Shown: positions 1-7,833 of the stretch, one piece after another
Layout: the number at the start of each line of letters is the position of its first letter
Position numbering within the stretch: position 1 is the first letter of the stretch
From: Selaginella moellendorffii
Taxonomy: Eukaryota > Streptophyta > Lycopodiopsida > Selaginellales > Selaginellaceae
Direction: 5' to 3'
DNA: 48,230 nucleotides
Assembly (NCBI RefSeq): GCF_000143415.4
Contig: NW_003314458.1
Span: 1 to 48,230, forward strand
Notes under the pieces: model-generated
Databases searched by the model: none
The model's input: the letters and a program-made list of their open reading frames with translations, nothing else
Told to the model about the DNA's origin: nothing
Translations under genes and position numbers: made by a program

Positions 1-147
1 GGTACCCTGTCGCGTCACCGCATTCCCAGTCCGGTTGAGCAGATTATGGAGATGCGGATAGTGCTTGGCTAGACAATATACATGCCATAAATGATGACTG
101 GTGTCTGTCCGATCAAATGGCTTCTGATATACCGTTCCATCTGCCAT

Positions 148-747
148 TTAGTTGATTTCTGCAGCCACCTCCTGGACTGGCTGGTTCTCTATCACCATCG
201 CTTCAAGCCGTTTTGCAAGGTCCCCCAGAACATACGGTTTCTTCTCCCTAGTTTCCATACTGCAAGAGATGGGGTGCACTGCATATGTGTGTGTGTTCGT
301 TGCAGTTTTAATCGGCGAGTCATCGATGATGAGGATTTCACTTGACCTAGCAGTCCGGTTCATCACTACAGCCTCTGGCTTGACGAAGATGGGCTTGCTA
401 CCCCTCACATGGACCATAGTCAAGCAATCCTCCTGCGTTAGGAGAAAGTCAAATGGTAATATTACTCGCGTCTGATCATGCATCATATGTAGCAACGTTA
501 ATGCATTGTGGCGCATCATGGATGTCCAAACTCCCAATTGCAAATTGAACCCGGCCCTCTGTTTTAAGTGTCGCATGGTCATTATTAGATCCCGCAGTTT
601 CTCCCGTGTGATTAATGTGAATCTGTCTCTTTTGACCAACTTGCGACCGCAGGCTTTAGAGGGTGCAGTGATATTCGAGGACGAGCCACGCTCATGGGAG
701 AAAAGGACACCGTTTAGATCAAAAATGATACAGTACTTTCGCCGTGA
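148..747 (-). CDS. Exon 9: FCP1/NIF-like HAD phosphatase domain
   Basis: The exon is 199 codons plus TAA at 148-150. Near the start is YCIIFDLNGVL, the HAD motif I as seen in plant FCP1-homology proteins: the nucleophile Asp is kept but the usual DLDET/DLDGT second Asp is Asn. LQLGVWTSMMRHNA fits the motif II region, and EILIIDDSPIKTATN with a downstream AVHP fits motif III (DDSP). The tail KPYVLGDLAKRLEAM followed by VQEV matches the usual end of the domain, so the domain looks complete. The family dephosphorylates Ser in the RNA polymerase II tail or other nuclear proteins. The Asn in motif I may weaken catalysis. The intron before it (791-748) is only 44 nt, and an AG two bases earlier would shift the frame, so the exact acceptor is inferred from the frame. 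Confidence 0.65.
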   Translation of the reverse strand, partial: SRRKYCIIFDLNGVLFSHERGSSSNITAPSKACGRKLVKRDRFTLITREKLRDLIMTMRHLKQRAGFNLQLGVWTSMMRHNALTLLHMMHDQTRVILPFDFLLTQEDCLTMVHVRGSKPIFVKPEAVVMNRTARSSEILIIDDSPIKTATNTHTYAVHPISCSMETREKKPYVLGDLAKRLEAMVIENQPVQEVAAEIN

Positions 748-791
748 CTCTGAAATGCGTCAGCATAAAAAATGGTACAAGTCAATTTTAC

Positions 792-1378
792 CATCTGCAA
801 TATTAGCGAATGGTGCTCCCGATGGTCGTTCAGAGGGTTTTGGTCGAGGAACATGAAGGGCAGAAATACTCTCCTCTGCAATGTGGGGTCAATCGCATCT
901 GATGGCGTGTGGGCACATGCCATTTCAGCTGTAGACTCTGGTACAACTGGCTCAACAGTGGCATGGGGTGGTTCCGATGGCGTGTGATCACACGCCATTT
1001 CAGCTGGTGCCTCCGTTGGCAAAGTGGACATGACCGAACAGGCAGCAGGGGCGGTGTAGGGAGGTTCCAACGGCGCGTAGTCAGACGATTGGGCACACGT
1101 TGAGTCCGTTGGAAATGAGGATACGACCGGCTCGGCGGCTGGGGCGGCCTCATGCGGGTCCAATGGCGCCTGGTCACCGTCAGTTGGATACGTGGACAAG
1201 ATTGACTCAGTGGTATGGGCAGCATCAAGTGGAGCGTGGTCAGCTTGCTTGGCGTTGATATGGATAGTAGCCTCCACCAGCTCTGATGACTCTTGCAGGC
1301 AAGTAGAGTCCACTGGCGGATCCATATGCATGTCCAAATATCTCCCTTCGATTGAGATGGTATCCTCCCTACTGGCTA
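792..1378 (-). CDS. Exon 8: Pro/Thr/Ala-rich degenerate peptide repeats, two palindromes in frame
   Basis: The exon enters at TTTTTAG|TAGCC in phase 1 and leaves at CAGATG|GTAAAA in phase 0. It encodes about four degenerate repeats of roughly 30 residues with the pattern xxAPLxPPxxAA then VVSSxPT. Two of the 22-bp palindromes (902-923 and 977-998) are translated in frame within it, giving AEMACAHTPSD and AEMACDHTPSE. The region is low complexity and probably disordered. No enzyme or binding motif is seen. Its role may be a spacer before the C-terminal domain. Confidence 0.5.
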
Positions 1379-1630
1379 CTAAAAACAAACTCATTAGCAC
1401 ATTGAATCGACTATACTGTATTTACCATCAACTGCTATTGGGCGCACTGCTGATTCTGAAGGATTGGACATACGTTTTGACCCTTGCTTGGCACTATCCT
1501 TCCTCGACACTAAAGGCTAGAGTTTGTATCTTAATTCAACTGAATAATCTCTACTTACCATTTGCTTTGCGACCTACATGGACAATGTTAGAAATGGTAA
1601 AAGGTTAGGAATGGATGTACTATTATTTAC
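1379..1630 (-). other. Intron 7 (252 nt), no palindrome
   Basis: Donor CAG|GTAAAT, acceptor GTTTGTTTTTAG. It is AT-richer than the flanking exons and I see no palindrome or other element in it. Confidence 0.5.
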
Positions 1631-2182
1631 CTGATGGTTTGTCTTGTATGACCTTCCTCCGCTGCTCTTTGGCCACCTCAGGCTGGCCATCGTCGTCATC
1701 ATCGTCATCGTCGTTATTGTGATCGTCACCATTGTGAGGACCATCCAAGTCCTCTTCGTCCTCCTCTTCTTCGTCCTCCTCTTCTTTGTCCTCCTCTTCG
1801 TCCTTCTGCTCTTCCTGCTCATTATCTTTCTCTGGCTCCTCATCCCCCTCCTACATTTCTTCCATAGGCTGCTCAGGCTGGATGGCTTGTTTTTCCAGGA
1901 CCATCTTGGGAAAATCATCTGGCCGAGTCTCCATCTCAAAATACAAGACATCCATAGCCTGTTTCAGTGTTTGACCTAGGACCGTATCCTCACCCGACTG
2001 TCTTAACATGGTTTCTGCACGTTCTTGCACCCTTTGAAGACGACGAGATGAGAAAAACGTGGCCCTGACTTGAAAAGCATCCCTCATCCATTGTACCTCT
2101 CCATTGAGATTGGGGAAGGAGAGTCCACCATAGGAATCTGAGTCAGGAGGTGGTGACTGGCTCCTTTCACTCAGCCCTTGAT
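1631..2182 (-). CDS. Exon 7: helical segment, then Glu/Asp tract; in-frame TAG
   Basis: The exon is 552 nt, phase 1 at both ends, with acceptor CATTGCAG|ATCAAG and donor CATCAG|GTAAAT. Its first 110 codons look like a folded helical segment (VQWMRDAFQVRATFF, LKQAMDVLYFEME). The TAG at 1851-1853 lies just after PMEEM. The same frame continues for another 70 codons as an almost pure Glu/Asp/Lys tract and then Asp/Asn/His (1820-1670), before reaching the donor. Continuation of a biased frame past the stop, and recognisable coding in later exons, argue that the stop is a recent nonsense change rather than the natural end. If it is the natural end, the FCP1-like exons belong to another gene. Confidence 0.5.
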
Positions 2183-2229
2183 CTGCAATGAATGGCATGA
2201 GCACACACGCCATAACCGCGAGGCATTAC
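2183..2229 (-). other. Intron 6 (47 nt) with a palindrome
   Basis: Donor ATAG|GTAATG, acceptor TCATTGCAG|AT, phase 1. The palindrome (2192-2213) ends 9 nt before the acceptor. Confidence 0.5.
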
Positions 2230-2625
2230 CTATCATCTTTTCGTTGCTCTTCTTCCTTTTCGAATCAAACGCCTCTGATCCCGACGACTGTCCAACGTGC
2301 TTTTGCTTTTTATGACCACTGTCAGTTTGAGCTTGACTGGTGCTTGCCTGTTTTGCCTTTGAAGAAGTGTCTCCTGCAAGGAATGGCATGAGACCACACG
2401 CCATTGCAAATATGATTTGTACCTCCTTTTTTCTTATTGCTTGTCTGTTTGTCCTTCTTCGACGCGCCACCAGTGCGCTTTTCAGTCCTCGTGTCTGAAT
2501 ATTCACAACGATCTATAATCAAAATGGCGTGAGGCCTCACGTGACCTTACCTTGTGCAGGTAGTGAGCTCGGCCTAACATCAGTAGCTGTTAACGCCGTT
2601 TCAGCATCTGGGGGTGGCCACGCTC
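2230..2625 (-). CDS. Exons 4-6: short symmetric exons encoding a basic Ser/Lys-rich linker
   Basis: Three exons of 75, 90 and 144 nt (2625-2551, 2512-2423, 2373-2230) are separated by introns of 38 and 49 nt. All are multiples of three and all junctions are phase 1. The joined frame is open and rich in Lys, Ser, Thr and Gln (for example KRTGGASKKDKQTS and FDSKRKKSNEKM), which suggests a disordered, nuclear-type linker. No domain is recognised. Support for the exons comes from phase agreement through several consecutive junctions. The caveat is that a 38-nt intron is shorter than known plant introns. Confidence 0.45.
2374..2422 (-). other. Intron 5 (49 nt) with a palindrome
   Basis: Donor GGAG|GTACAA, acceptor TCCTTGCAG|GA, phase 1. 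The palindrome (2383-2404) ends 9 nt before the acceptor and makes up almost half of the intron. Confidence 0.5.
2513..2550 (-). other. Intron 4 (38 nt) with a partial palindrome
   Basis: Donor CAAG|GTAAGG, acceptor GATTATAG|AT, phase 1. The palindrome (2524-2545) keeps a perfect 14-bp core CGTGAGGCCTCACG but one outer arm has diverged. It ends 11 nt from the acceptor. At 38 nt this is shorter than plant introns usually splice, so the call is tentative. Confidence 0.4.
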
Positions 2626-2675
2626 CTGCATACAAAGCTTGTGAGATAACATTTAAACTTAAAGTGCGTACTCAC
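2626..2675 (-). other. Intron 3 (50 nt), no palindrome
   Basis: Donor CCTG|GTGAGT, acceptor TTGTATGCAG|GA, phase 1. Retention would run on for a few codons to a stop at 2659. It is a useful control: a tiny intron of the same gene without the palindrome. Confidence 0.5.
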
Positions 2676-3808
2676 CAGGTTCGCAGAGAAGATACTGTTT
2701 TTCTTTGGCAACTGTAATTATATGCTCCATTGAAGTCACCTCTTCAATGGAGTTTGTCACCGCAACACACGGGACACCCTTGAGTAGTGCGGCTCGAAAG
2801 AATAGTCCGCCGCAGTTGTACTCGACAACGCATTTGCCCTTGGAGTCACCCGCTATTGCATTGAAGACCCAGCTAAGCATTTCCCATGCTGCACCTGGAG
2901 CTTTCTTTGGATTCGAAAGCTCTATAGCCGTCTTCAGTTCCTCAGGCACGGGTAAATTGACCTCCCTCAGATCAATTCGATCGGCCTTGTTGAACGAAGC
3001 TGGGAAGTCACTCCAGTCCCACTCTACTGCAGGACCAATAACAAGGGCGAGTGTGAAGATGCGGACATTCGTCGGTATCTTCTTCTTAGCCATTATCCCA
3101 TGGATCTCCCGCATCTCCTTGCCTTTCAACCGAGCCTTCACCTCGTTCAAGGCCTTCCAGAACTTGTGATAGGATTCGGAGTCGTAGATCATATAGTGGA
3201 CTGAAGATTCCACCTCTGCAAGTCCCACCATTAAGTCAATGATGGAGCTGACTTCGTCTGCATGAGTGATCTCCTTGTTTGTGAAGTCCATCACACAAAA
3301 GATGTTCTTGACCTGCTCATCTCCGCGGGAAACAATGCTCCTCCACCTTTGATCCTCATCCGAATTCACGTATACCCGGTAAGGTTCTCGATAGGCCTCT
3401 GCTGCGGGGTCGAGCTGTTTCTGAATCCGGCGGTCGACATCCCTCTTAATGAAATTTGGATACTGATCCAACTTCTCGGCTTTACTTTTCGTGGCATCCT
3501 GCAGCAGATCGATGAACTTAGGGGCCCCCTTCATGTACTCGTCGATGTCTTCATTTGACAAGTCCAGCTCTTCCATCATCTCTTGCCTGGTGTCGATGCT
3601 CACCCTCTCCACGGCCACTTGCTCGAAGATCCAATCCTTCAATAGCGCACGAGCTCTCAGAGTCGTGCACAAGTCCTCGTATGTCACAATATGGCCGGGA
3701 GTCATTTTGGTCCCATTTGTCAAAAACAACTTTTGTCGCGAGTAGAATGTTATGGATGCTGAGTGTGTCATTCACCCCCAGTGTTTTCGAGAGAAGACTC
3801 GAGAATTC
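2676..3808 (-). CDS. Exon 3: long exon, possible degenerate DNA-methyltransferase fold; 1-nt frameshift
   Basis: The acceptor is CATTGCAG|GAATTC and the donor CCTG|GTGAGT. The frame entered from exon 2 (EFSSLLSKTLG...) is good to about 3710; from there the sensible frame is +1 (GHIVTYEDLCTTLRARALLK...). The switch falls on a run of four A on the coding strand, so one extra base is the simplest reading. The upstream part of the second frame is closed by TGA near 3775. Around 3051-3013 is LALVIGPAVEWDW, placed like motif IV of amino-methyltransferases but lacking DPPY/NPPY. Around 2883-2720 a segment with WEMLSWVF, then CVVEYNCGGLFFRAALLKG, resembles the region where such enzymes bind AdoMet. 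ParB-methyltransferase fusions are known in phages and plasmids. If the resemblance is real, the catalytic motif is lost. This is a weak, motif-level call. Confidence 0.35.
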
Positions 3809-3862
3809 CTGCAATGGAAATGGCGTGAGGCCACATGCTATGCCACATGCAACGAGGCTTAC
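3809..3862 (-). other. Intron 2 (54 nt) built around a palindrome
   Basis: Donor CAG|GTAAGC, acceptor CATTGCAG|GA. A palindrome (3820-3841) ends 11 nt before the acceptor. The intron is a multiple of three with no stop, so retention would add an 18-residue insert. Confidence 0.55.
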
Positions 3863-5041
3863 CTGCCAGGCGCTAGTTGCTAGTGCACGTCCTTGTCCTG
3901 GTTTTTGTGGCTTCTTCAGTTGAACCCAGAGCTTCCGTGTTCGTGCCAATGTCTCGTGCAAACCCGATTTGTAGCACGTTTCTTGCTTGACATTCTGCGC
4001 GTGGGAGATGGATATGATAGATCGGAGGGGCGAGTTGCCTTTTATCAGGCGGACAACTCTTGTCTTGAAGACTTTCTTCACCTCCTTGCCCACCATAATA
4101 TCCACAACTATCTGTTGCATCGCTAAGCTAGAATGCTGCCCAGAGACGGCATAGAACCGGATGTTTTGATCGTCCAACACCTTCCTATTGATCAAGTTTG
4201 GAAACCTCGTCTCGCCCTTCATTGTTTGGTAGTAGGGGATCACGTCTGCGATGTCGGGTATTACTGGACTTGCCAGCATCTTCTGCTTCAGTTTCTCCAC
4301 CCACTCATCAGATACTAGCCTGTGGTTGTATTTGCTTTGGATGTCGATACGGCTCACGTCGATTGTATATACTTTGTTGGAATAGTAACAAGTACTATTA
4401 TCTGCGACGATTTTTGCTGCCTCTTCTTGCTCTTTCTGCTCTTTGCGGCTCTTCCTTTTGGTGGGTGTAGTGTTCGAACCCGAGGCAATGGCATCACCGA
4501 GTAGCTTCTTTTTTGGAGCAGCAGAGTCGGACGTCGGCTTGAGCTTGACCACCCTTTTCTGCTTCGGGGTAGTTTCCAGATCGACCCCCTTCCCCTTCGC
4601 TTTGCGAACTGGAGGCACTCTCAACGGCTCAATGTTGGAATATAGTTTTTGAACATCACCGTAGGTGAGGTCCGTGGATTCCATGTGATCTTCATAGACT
4701 TGCAGCGTCTTTGAAATTGTGGGCCTTCTGAACAACCTCTCCCTAGCTCCCTTTAGGAATTCCTCATAGCCGCTGCCCCCCTCCGGGAAGCCGCTAGGAT
4801 GTGCAAGGTGGATCTTGAAGGCGGACGCTGTCTCTACCATAAGTGCCAGTCCATATTCTTGCATGGAACTGTATGGAGTGTCTGTCACTTGGATGAGGAT
4901 CCCCATGCATTCTTTTCTCCCACCATCTGTGTTGTATAGCATCAGATCCTCGCCTTCCATCCCGAAAGTCCAGCTGGTGAGCTCCTCCCCCTTCTCTACA
5001 TCCACATTGACAGTGGTTGGAAGAAGAACGCAATTCCTCGC
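3863..5041 (-). CDS. Exon 2: unknown N-terminus, basic linker, ParB/sulfiredoxin-like domain
   Basis: The exon has 393 codons, entered in phase 0 after a TTTCTGAACAG acceptor and left at CAG|GTAAGC. The first 140 residues are a compact acidic region that I do not recognise. Residues about 140-220 are Lys/Pro/Ser/Thr rich and coiled-coil-like, probably a linker or nuclear localisation segment. From 4372 to about 3977 the sequence has the ParB N-terminal/sulfiredoxin layout: a first strand (VYTIDVSRIDI), a helix (DEWVEKLKQKML), a strand, then FYAVSGQHSSLAMQQIV. The last segment matches the family's GxHRxxA-type nucleotide-binding box, with Ser where Arg is usual. No HTH DNA-binding domain follows that I can see. 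Such domains in prokaryotes bind CTP or act as nucleases; what this one does is not known. The fold call is moderately sure, the function is not. Confidence 0.5.
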
Positions 5042-5280
5042 CTGTTCAGAAATGCACAACAATTAGAGCTGACAGATGAAAAGCTAGTAGCTGGAAATAA
5101 CGTGAGGCCACACGCCATTCACCACTGCATCAGATGTCTTGAGGCTGCATCCTAAGATGGCGTGAGGCTACACGCCATCTGTAACCGGACTGCACTCGAG
5201 AGCCCAATCGGTGCATGCCAATGTTGCTACTGAATGGCATGTGGCCTCATGCCATTTTCTACTTGGCCTAAAAGACTTAC
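5042..5280 (-). other. Intron 1 (239 nt) with three palindromes
   Basis: Donor AAATG|GTAAGT at 5280 and acceptor TTTCTGAACAG at 5042. Palindromes lie at 5234-5255, 5157-5178 and 5097-5118. The first is 25 nt from the donor and the last 55 nt from the acceptor. Confidence 0.5.
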
Positions 5281-5283
5281 CAT

Positions 5284-5700
5284 TTGAAGCCGGATGGAGG
5301 CCGTGACAATCGAGGCCGGACTCGCTGGCGAATGTGCACTGTGTGTGCAGCGGATCGTAGCAGCAAGGCTACTCTGCCACTTACAGTTGGAGAGTGGCGC
5401 TGAAATCTCCCGGGATGCCAAGTGGGCTGCGTGTGGGTGGCGGAGTGGGCGGCGGAGTTGGCGGCGAAGTTACAAACTGGGTGTGTCTTGAAGTGGACGC
5501 CGATGCACACGAGCGCGATGCGAGCGCGAGTGTGATGCAAGCGCGAGTGGAAGCCAATGCACACGAGAAACCTGTAGAGAAGTGAGCGTGATCGCGAGTG
5601 GGAGCGCGATGCGAGCGGGAGCGCGAGTGTGATGCGAGCGCGAGCGCGAGTGTGCGAGCGCGAGTACGAAGCAAAATGCAAAACCTAACCTCACACGCAC
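5284..5700. repeat. GC-rich simple-sequence region upstream of the minus-strand gene
   Basis: From about 5500 to 5672 the DNA is an irregular GCGAGY/GCGAGTG simple repeat, open in several frames on both strands and giving Arg/Ala/His/Ser-rich ORFs that I do not accept as genes. The stretch probably holds the 5' untranslated region and promoter of the minus-strand gene, but I see no clear TATA box. Confidence 0.5.
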
Positions 5701-5729
5701 GAAATGTCACAACGGTTGGTAATCCCGCC

Positions 5730-5866
5730 ACGTCATCATTCCTCGGACTTGGGCGCCACCATTAATTTCTGGATTGCCGCGCGCATGCAAGCACGCAAAA
5801 TCCAAAAGAAATCCGCAACGTCATCATTCCTCGGACTGCATGCACGCGAAATCCAAAAGAAAGATC
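5730..5866. repeat. Direct duplication, units about 90 bp apart
   Basis: ACGTCATCATTCCTCGGACT occurs at 5730-5749 and again at 5818-5837. Each copy is followed by a GCATGCA...CGCRAAATCCAAAAGAAA block (5784-5812 and 5838-5862). The spacing between blocks differs, so the second unit has lost about 35 bp. Confidence 0.7.
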
Positions 5867-6012
5867 ATGATTGGGATATCATTTAATACCCTCGCTATAT
5901 TTATACCATGCATGATTGGATATTCCAAAGCATCTTGTATTTCCAAAAATGGCAGATGTTCAGCTAAATAAAGAAATTCTATCTGTTTCTATTTTTCTCT
6001 CAAATCAATATT

Positions 6013-6169
6013 ATAGCGTGTGGGCTCATGCAATTTTGAACCAAAGAAACCCAAAAAACGTTGGACCCAAAATATTTTGAAAAAACCCAATAAACCCTAA
6101 ACATTTTAAACCCAAAAATCCAGGCGTCCTGTGGCGTTATTCCTTGAATGGCGTATGGGTGCATGCCAT
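6013..6169. repeat. Two-palindrome composite repeat, copy 1 (157 bp)
   Basis: A diverged palindrome (6013-6034) and a good one (6148-6169) flank an A-rich spacer with CCCAAAAA motifs and a GGCGTTATTCCTTGA block. The same order recurs at 6307-6407 and 7243-7339 with shorter spacers. Each copy is preceded by a similar CTATTT...ATA leader. It looks like a short non-autonomous element whose ends are the palindromes. Confidence 0.6.
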
Positions 6170-6306
6170 TTTCAGGACCAAATGCTGAATGGAGAAAAAT
6201 TCCCTTTCAGTGCAAATGCTGCAAGAGGCAGATGCCGAGCACAAAAGACTGTAACTACCTCACATGACACAGATAAACTTTTCTCTATTTGGCAAAGATA
6301 AACTTT

Positions 6307-6407
6307 ATAGCATGTGGGCTCATGCAATTTTGAACCCAAAAAATGCACCAAAAAATTCTCGGCGTCATCTGGCGTTATCTCTTGAATGGCATGGGGCCGC
6401 ATGCCAT
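6307..6407. repeat. Two-palindrome composite repeat, copy 2 (101 bp)
   Basis: Palindromes at 6307-6328 and 6386-6407 flank a spacer containing AAAATGCACCAAAAAATTCTC and a GGCGTTATCTCTTGA block. Confidence 0.6.
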
Positions 6408-6880
6408 TTTCAGGGGCACATAGGAGTATATTCCTAGGATATTCTGACACGCGCGAGATTGTTTTGAGTTTTCTGGAGATTCAACCGTTAGATCGCAACT
6501 AGATTTTATAGAATGGTATACAATGTCTTTCTTGATGACCCTGCAAAGAAGCATCTTGATCGGACACCACATGAGACCACACGAGCCTTACAATGTTTTA
6601 GGGGCATTTGCCATAGATCCGACCGTTATTTTGCTCCAAGATTTTACAGTTTGGTGTGCATTGACCTTTCCATCGACACTGCAAAGGGACATCACAATCA
6701 GATGCGGGATCACAAGAAACTAACTTCACTAACTCTGGTTTCACCAAGATCTACGTAAGGAGTTATGAAATGAAAGGACCCTCTCTATTGAAATGTGTTT
6801 ATGGTCCTAGGGGCATTGTGACATATCAAAGGATTTTGCATCAAGTTTTGTATTTGCATGTTTATTAAGCTACTGAATTG

Positions 6881-6907
6881 CTAAACCCTAAACCCTAAAC
6901 CCTAAAC
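6881..6907. repeat. Interstitial plant telomere repeat
   Basis: Almost four tandem copies of CCCTAAA in a row. This is the Arabidopsis-type telomere unit found in most plants and many green algae. The short length suggests a repair scar or promoter telo-box cluster, not a chromosome end. Confidence 0.85.
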
Positions 6908-7242
6908 ATGTGGCAAATGCTGCGTGAAGAAAGATGCCCTTTCTGGGCATATGCTGTAAGAGGCAGATGCCGAGCAGATGTATCTCAGGCTAGCGAAGGG
7001 GACAAACGAAAGCTAGCTATAAACATGACGGGATGCAAATAGATTACTAGGCTGGTCCTGCGAAAATCAAAAACCATAATTGAAAACATTGAAAATGCAA
7101 AAAGAAAGGTTTATAATATTTTTGAATTTTAAGCAACCAAAGGAATGTAAGTAGGGCATGTGTTTGTAAGTTTAAAAATGCCTCAACCACTTAAATTCCC
7201 AAGTAAATAAAGCTGTTTCTATTTTTGGTACAGGTAAACTTT

Positions 7243-7339
7243 ATAGCGTGTGGGCTTATGCAATTTTGAACCCAAAAATGCACCAAAAAATGCTCGACTA
7301 ACATTATTCTTTGAATGGCGTGTGGCCTTATATTGCCAT
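7243..7339. repeat. Two-palindrome composite repeat, copy 3 (97 bp)
   Basis: Palindromes at 7243-7264 and 7315-7339 (the latter with a 3-bp insertion) flank a spacer with AAAATGCACCAAAAAATGCTC. Confidence 0.6.
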
Positions 7340-7773
7340 AAATGGACGTACACACAGAGCATATTTATTCCTTTACACGGCGAATAATCTTGGCGCGGAT
7401 CGCTGACATGGCATGGCAAAGTTCGAATCACTAACATGGCACAGCTGGATCGAGGCAAGGACATGATGTGACAAAGTTCAACCTCCGACAGCAAAGTCTA
7501 GAAGCTACTCAGTTTGAAATTTGTCAGAGGAGTCATAAGATCTGGTTTGTCAGAGGATTTGATGTGACATTCAAGCGTGTGTTATTTTTGAATTCTCGAA
7601 CTCATTCCTAGGTCTATCATTTTTGTGCGCCGTGTTCTTGGTTCCGCTGAGCACAGTGAGCGCTGCTTGTGTAAGCGGCATTGTGGGCTGTGGTTTATGC
7701 GTCTATGAGTGGTTGCGGCATTGCGAGCGCCATTGCGGGCGGCAGTTTATGCGAGTGGCAGTTTGTGTGAGCG

Positions 7774-7833
7774 GCGCTACGAGCAGTTGCGGTGTTGCGA
7801 GCAGCGCTACGAGTAGTTGCGGTGTTGCGAGCG
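7774..7833. repeat. 30-bp tandem duplication in a GC-rich tract
   Basis: Two 30-bp units (7774-7803, 7804-7833) differ at two or three bases within a wider GCGAGYGGC-type low-complexity tract (7670-7850). The short ORFs here encode Cys/Gly/Ser-biased peptides and are not credible genes. Confidence 0.75.

Larger units (their letters stand above)
148..5283 (-). pseudogene. Nine-exon gene with ParB-like, methyltransferase-like and FCP1-like domains (two lesions)
   Basis: Read on the minus strand, GT-AG junctions give exons 5283-5281, 5041-3863, 3808-2676, 2625-2551, 2512-2423, 2373-2230, 2182-1631, 1378-792 and 747-148. The spliced frame is about 1,453 codons if the two lesions are discounted: one extra base in exon 3 (T-run at 3705-3708 of the + strand) and an in-frame TAG in exon 7 (1851-1853). 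The only ATG available is at 5283-5281, directly before the first donor site, so the first exon may code only the initiator Met; a longer upstream exon cannot be excluded. Order of parts: unknown N-terminus, ParB-like domain, possible methyltransferase fold, basic linker, acidic tract, Pro/Thr/Ala repeats, FCP1-like domain. I see the frame and junctions directly; domain names come from motif recognition without a search. It could also be two genes fused in my model. Palindromes lie in five of its eight introns. Confidence 0.6.
6180..6985. repeat. Dispersed direct repeat with AGGCAGATGCCGAGCA core
   Basis: AATGCTGCAAGAGGCAGATGCCGAGCA near 6216-6242 recurs, diverged, near 6950-6976 (ATGCTGTAAGAGGCAGATGCCGAGCA). 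Each is preceded by a CCCTTTC block. No ORF spans it. Apart from the composite repeats and the telomere tract, I see no gene between 5,870 and 7,620. Confidence 0.5.

Noticed and set aside
2524-2545. Palindromes as bacterial parS sites or restriction-modification relics
   Set aside because: Sequence and length do not match the known parS consensus; only an analogous role is proposed, as a hypothesis.
5277-5731. Minus-strand Arg/Ser/His-rich ORFs of 76-134 codons
   Set aside because: They come from a GCGAGY simple repeat and show no coding signature beyond the repeat itself.
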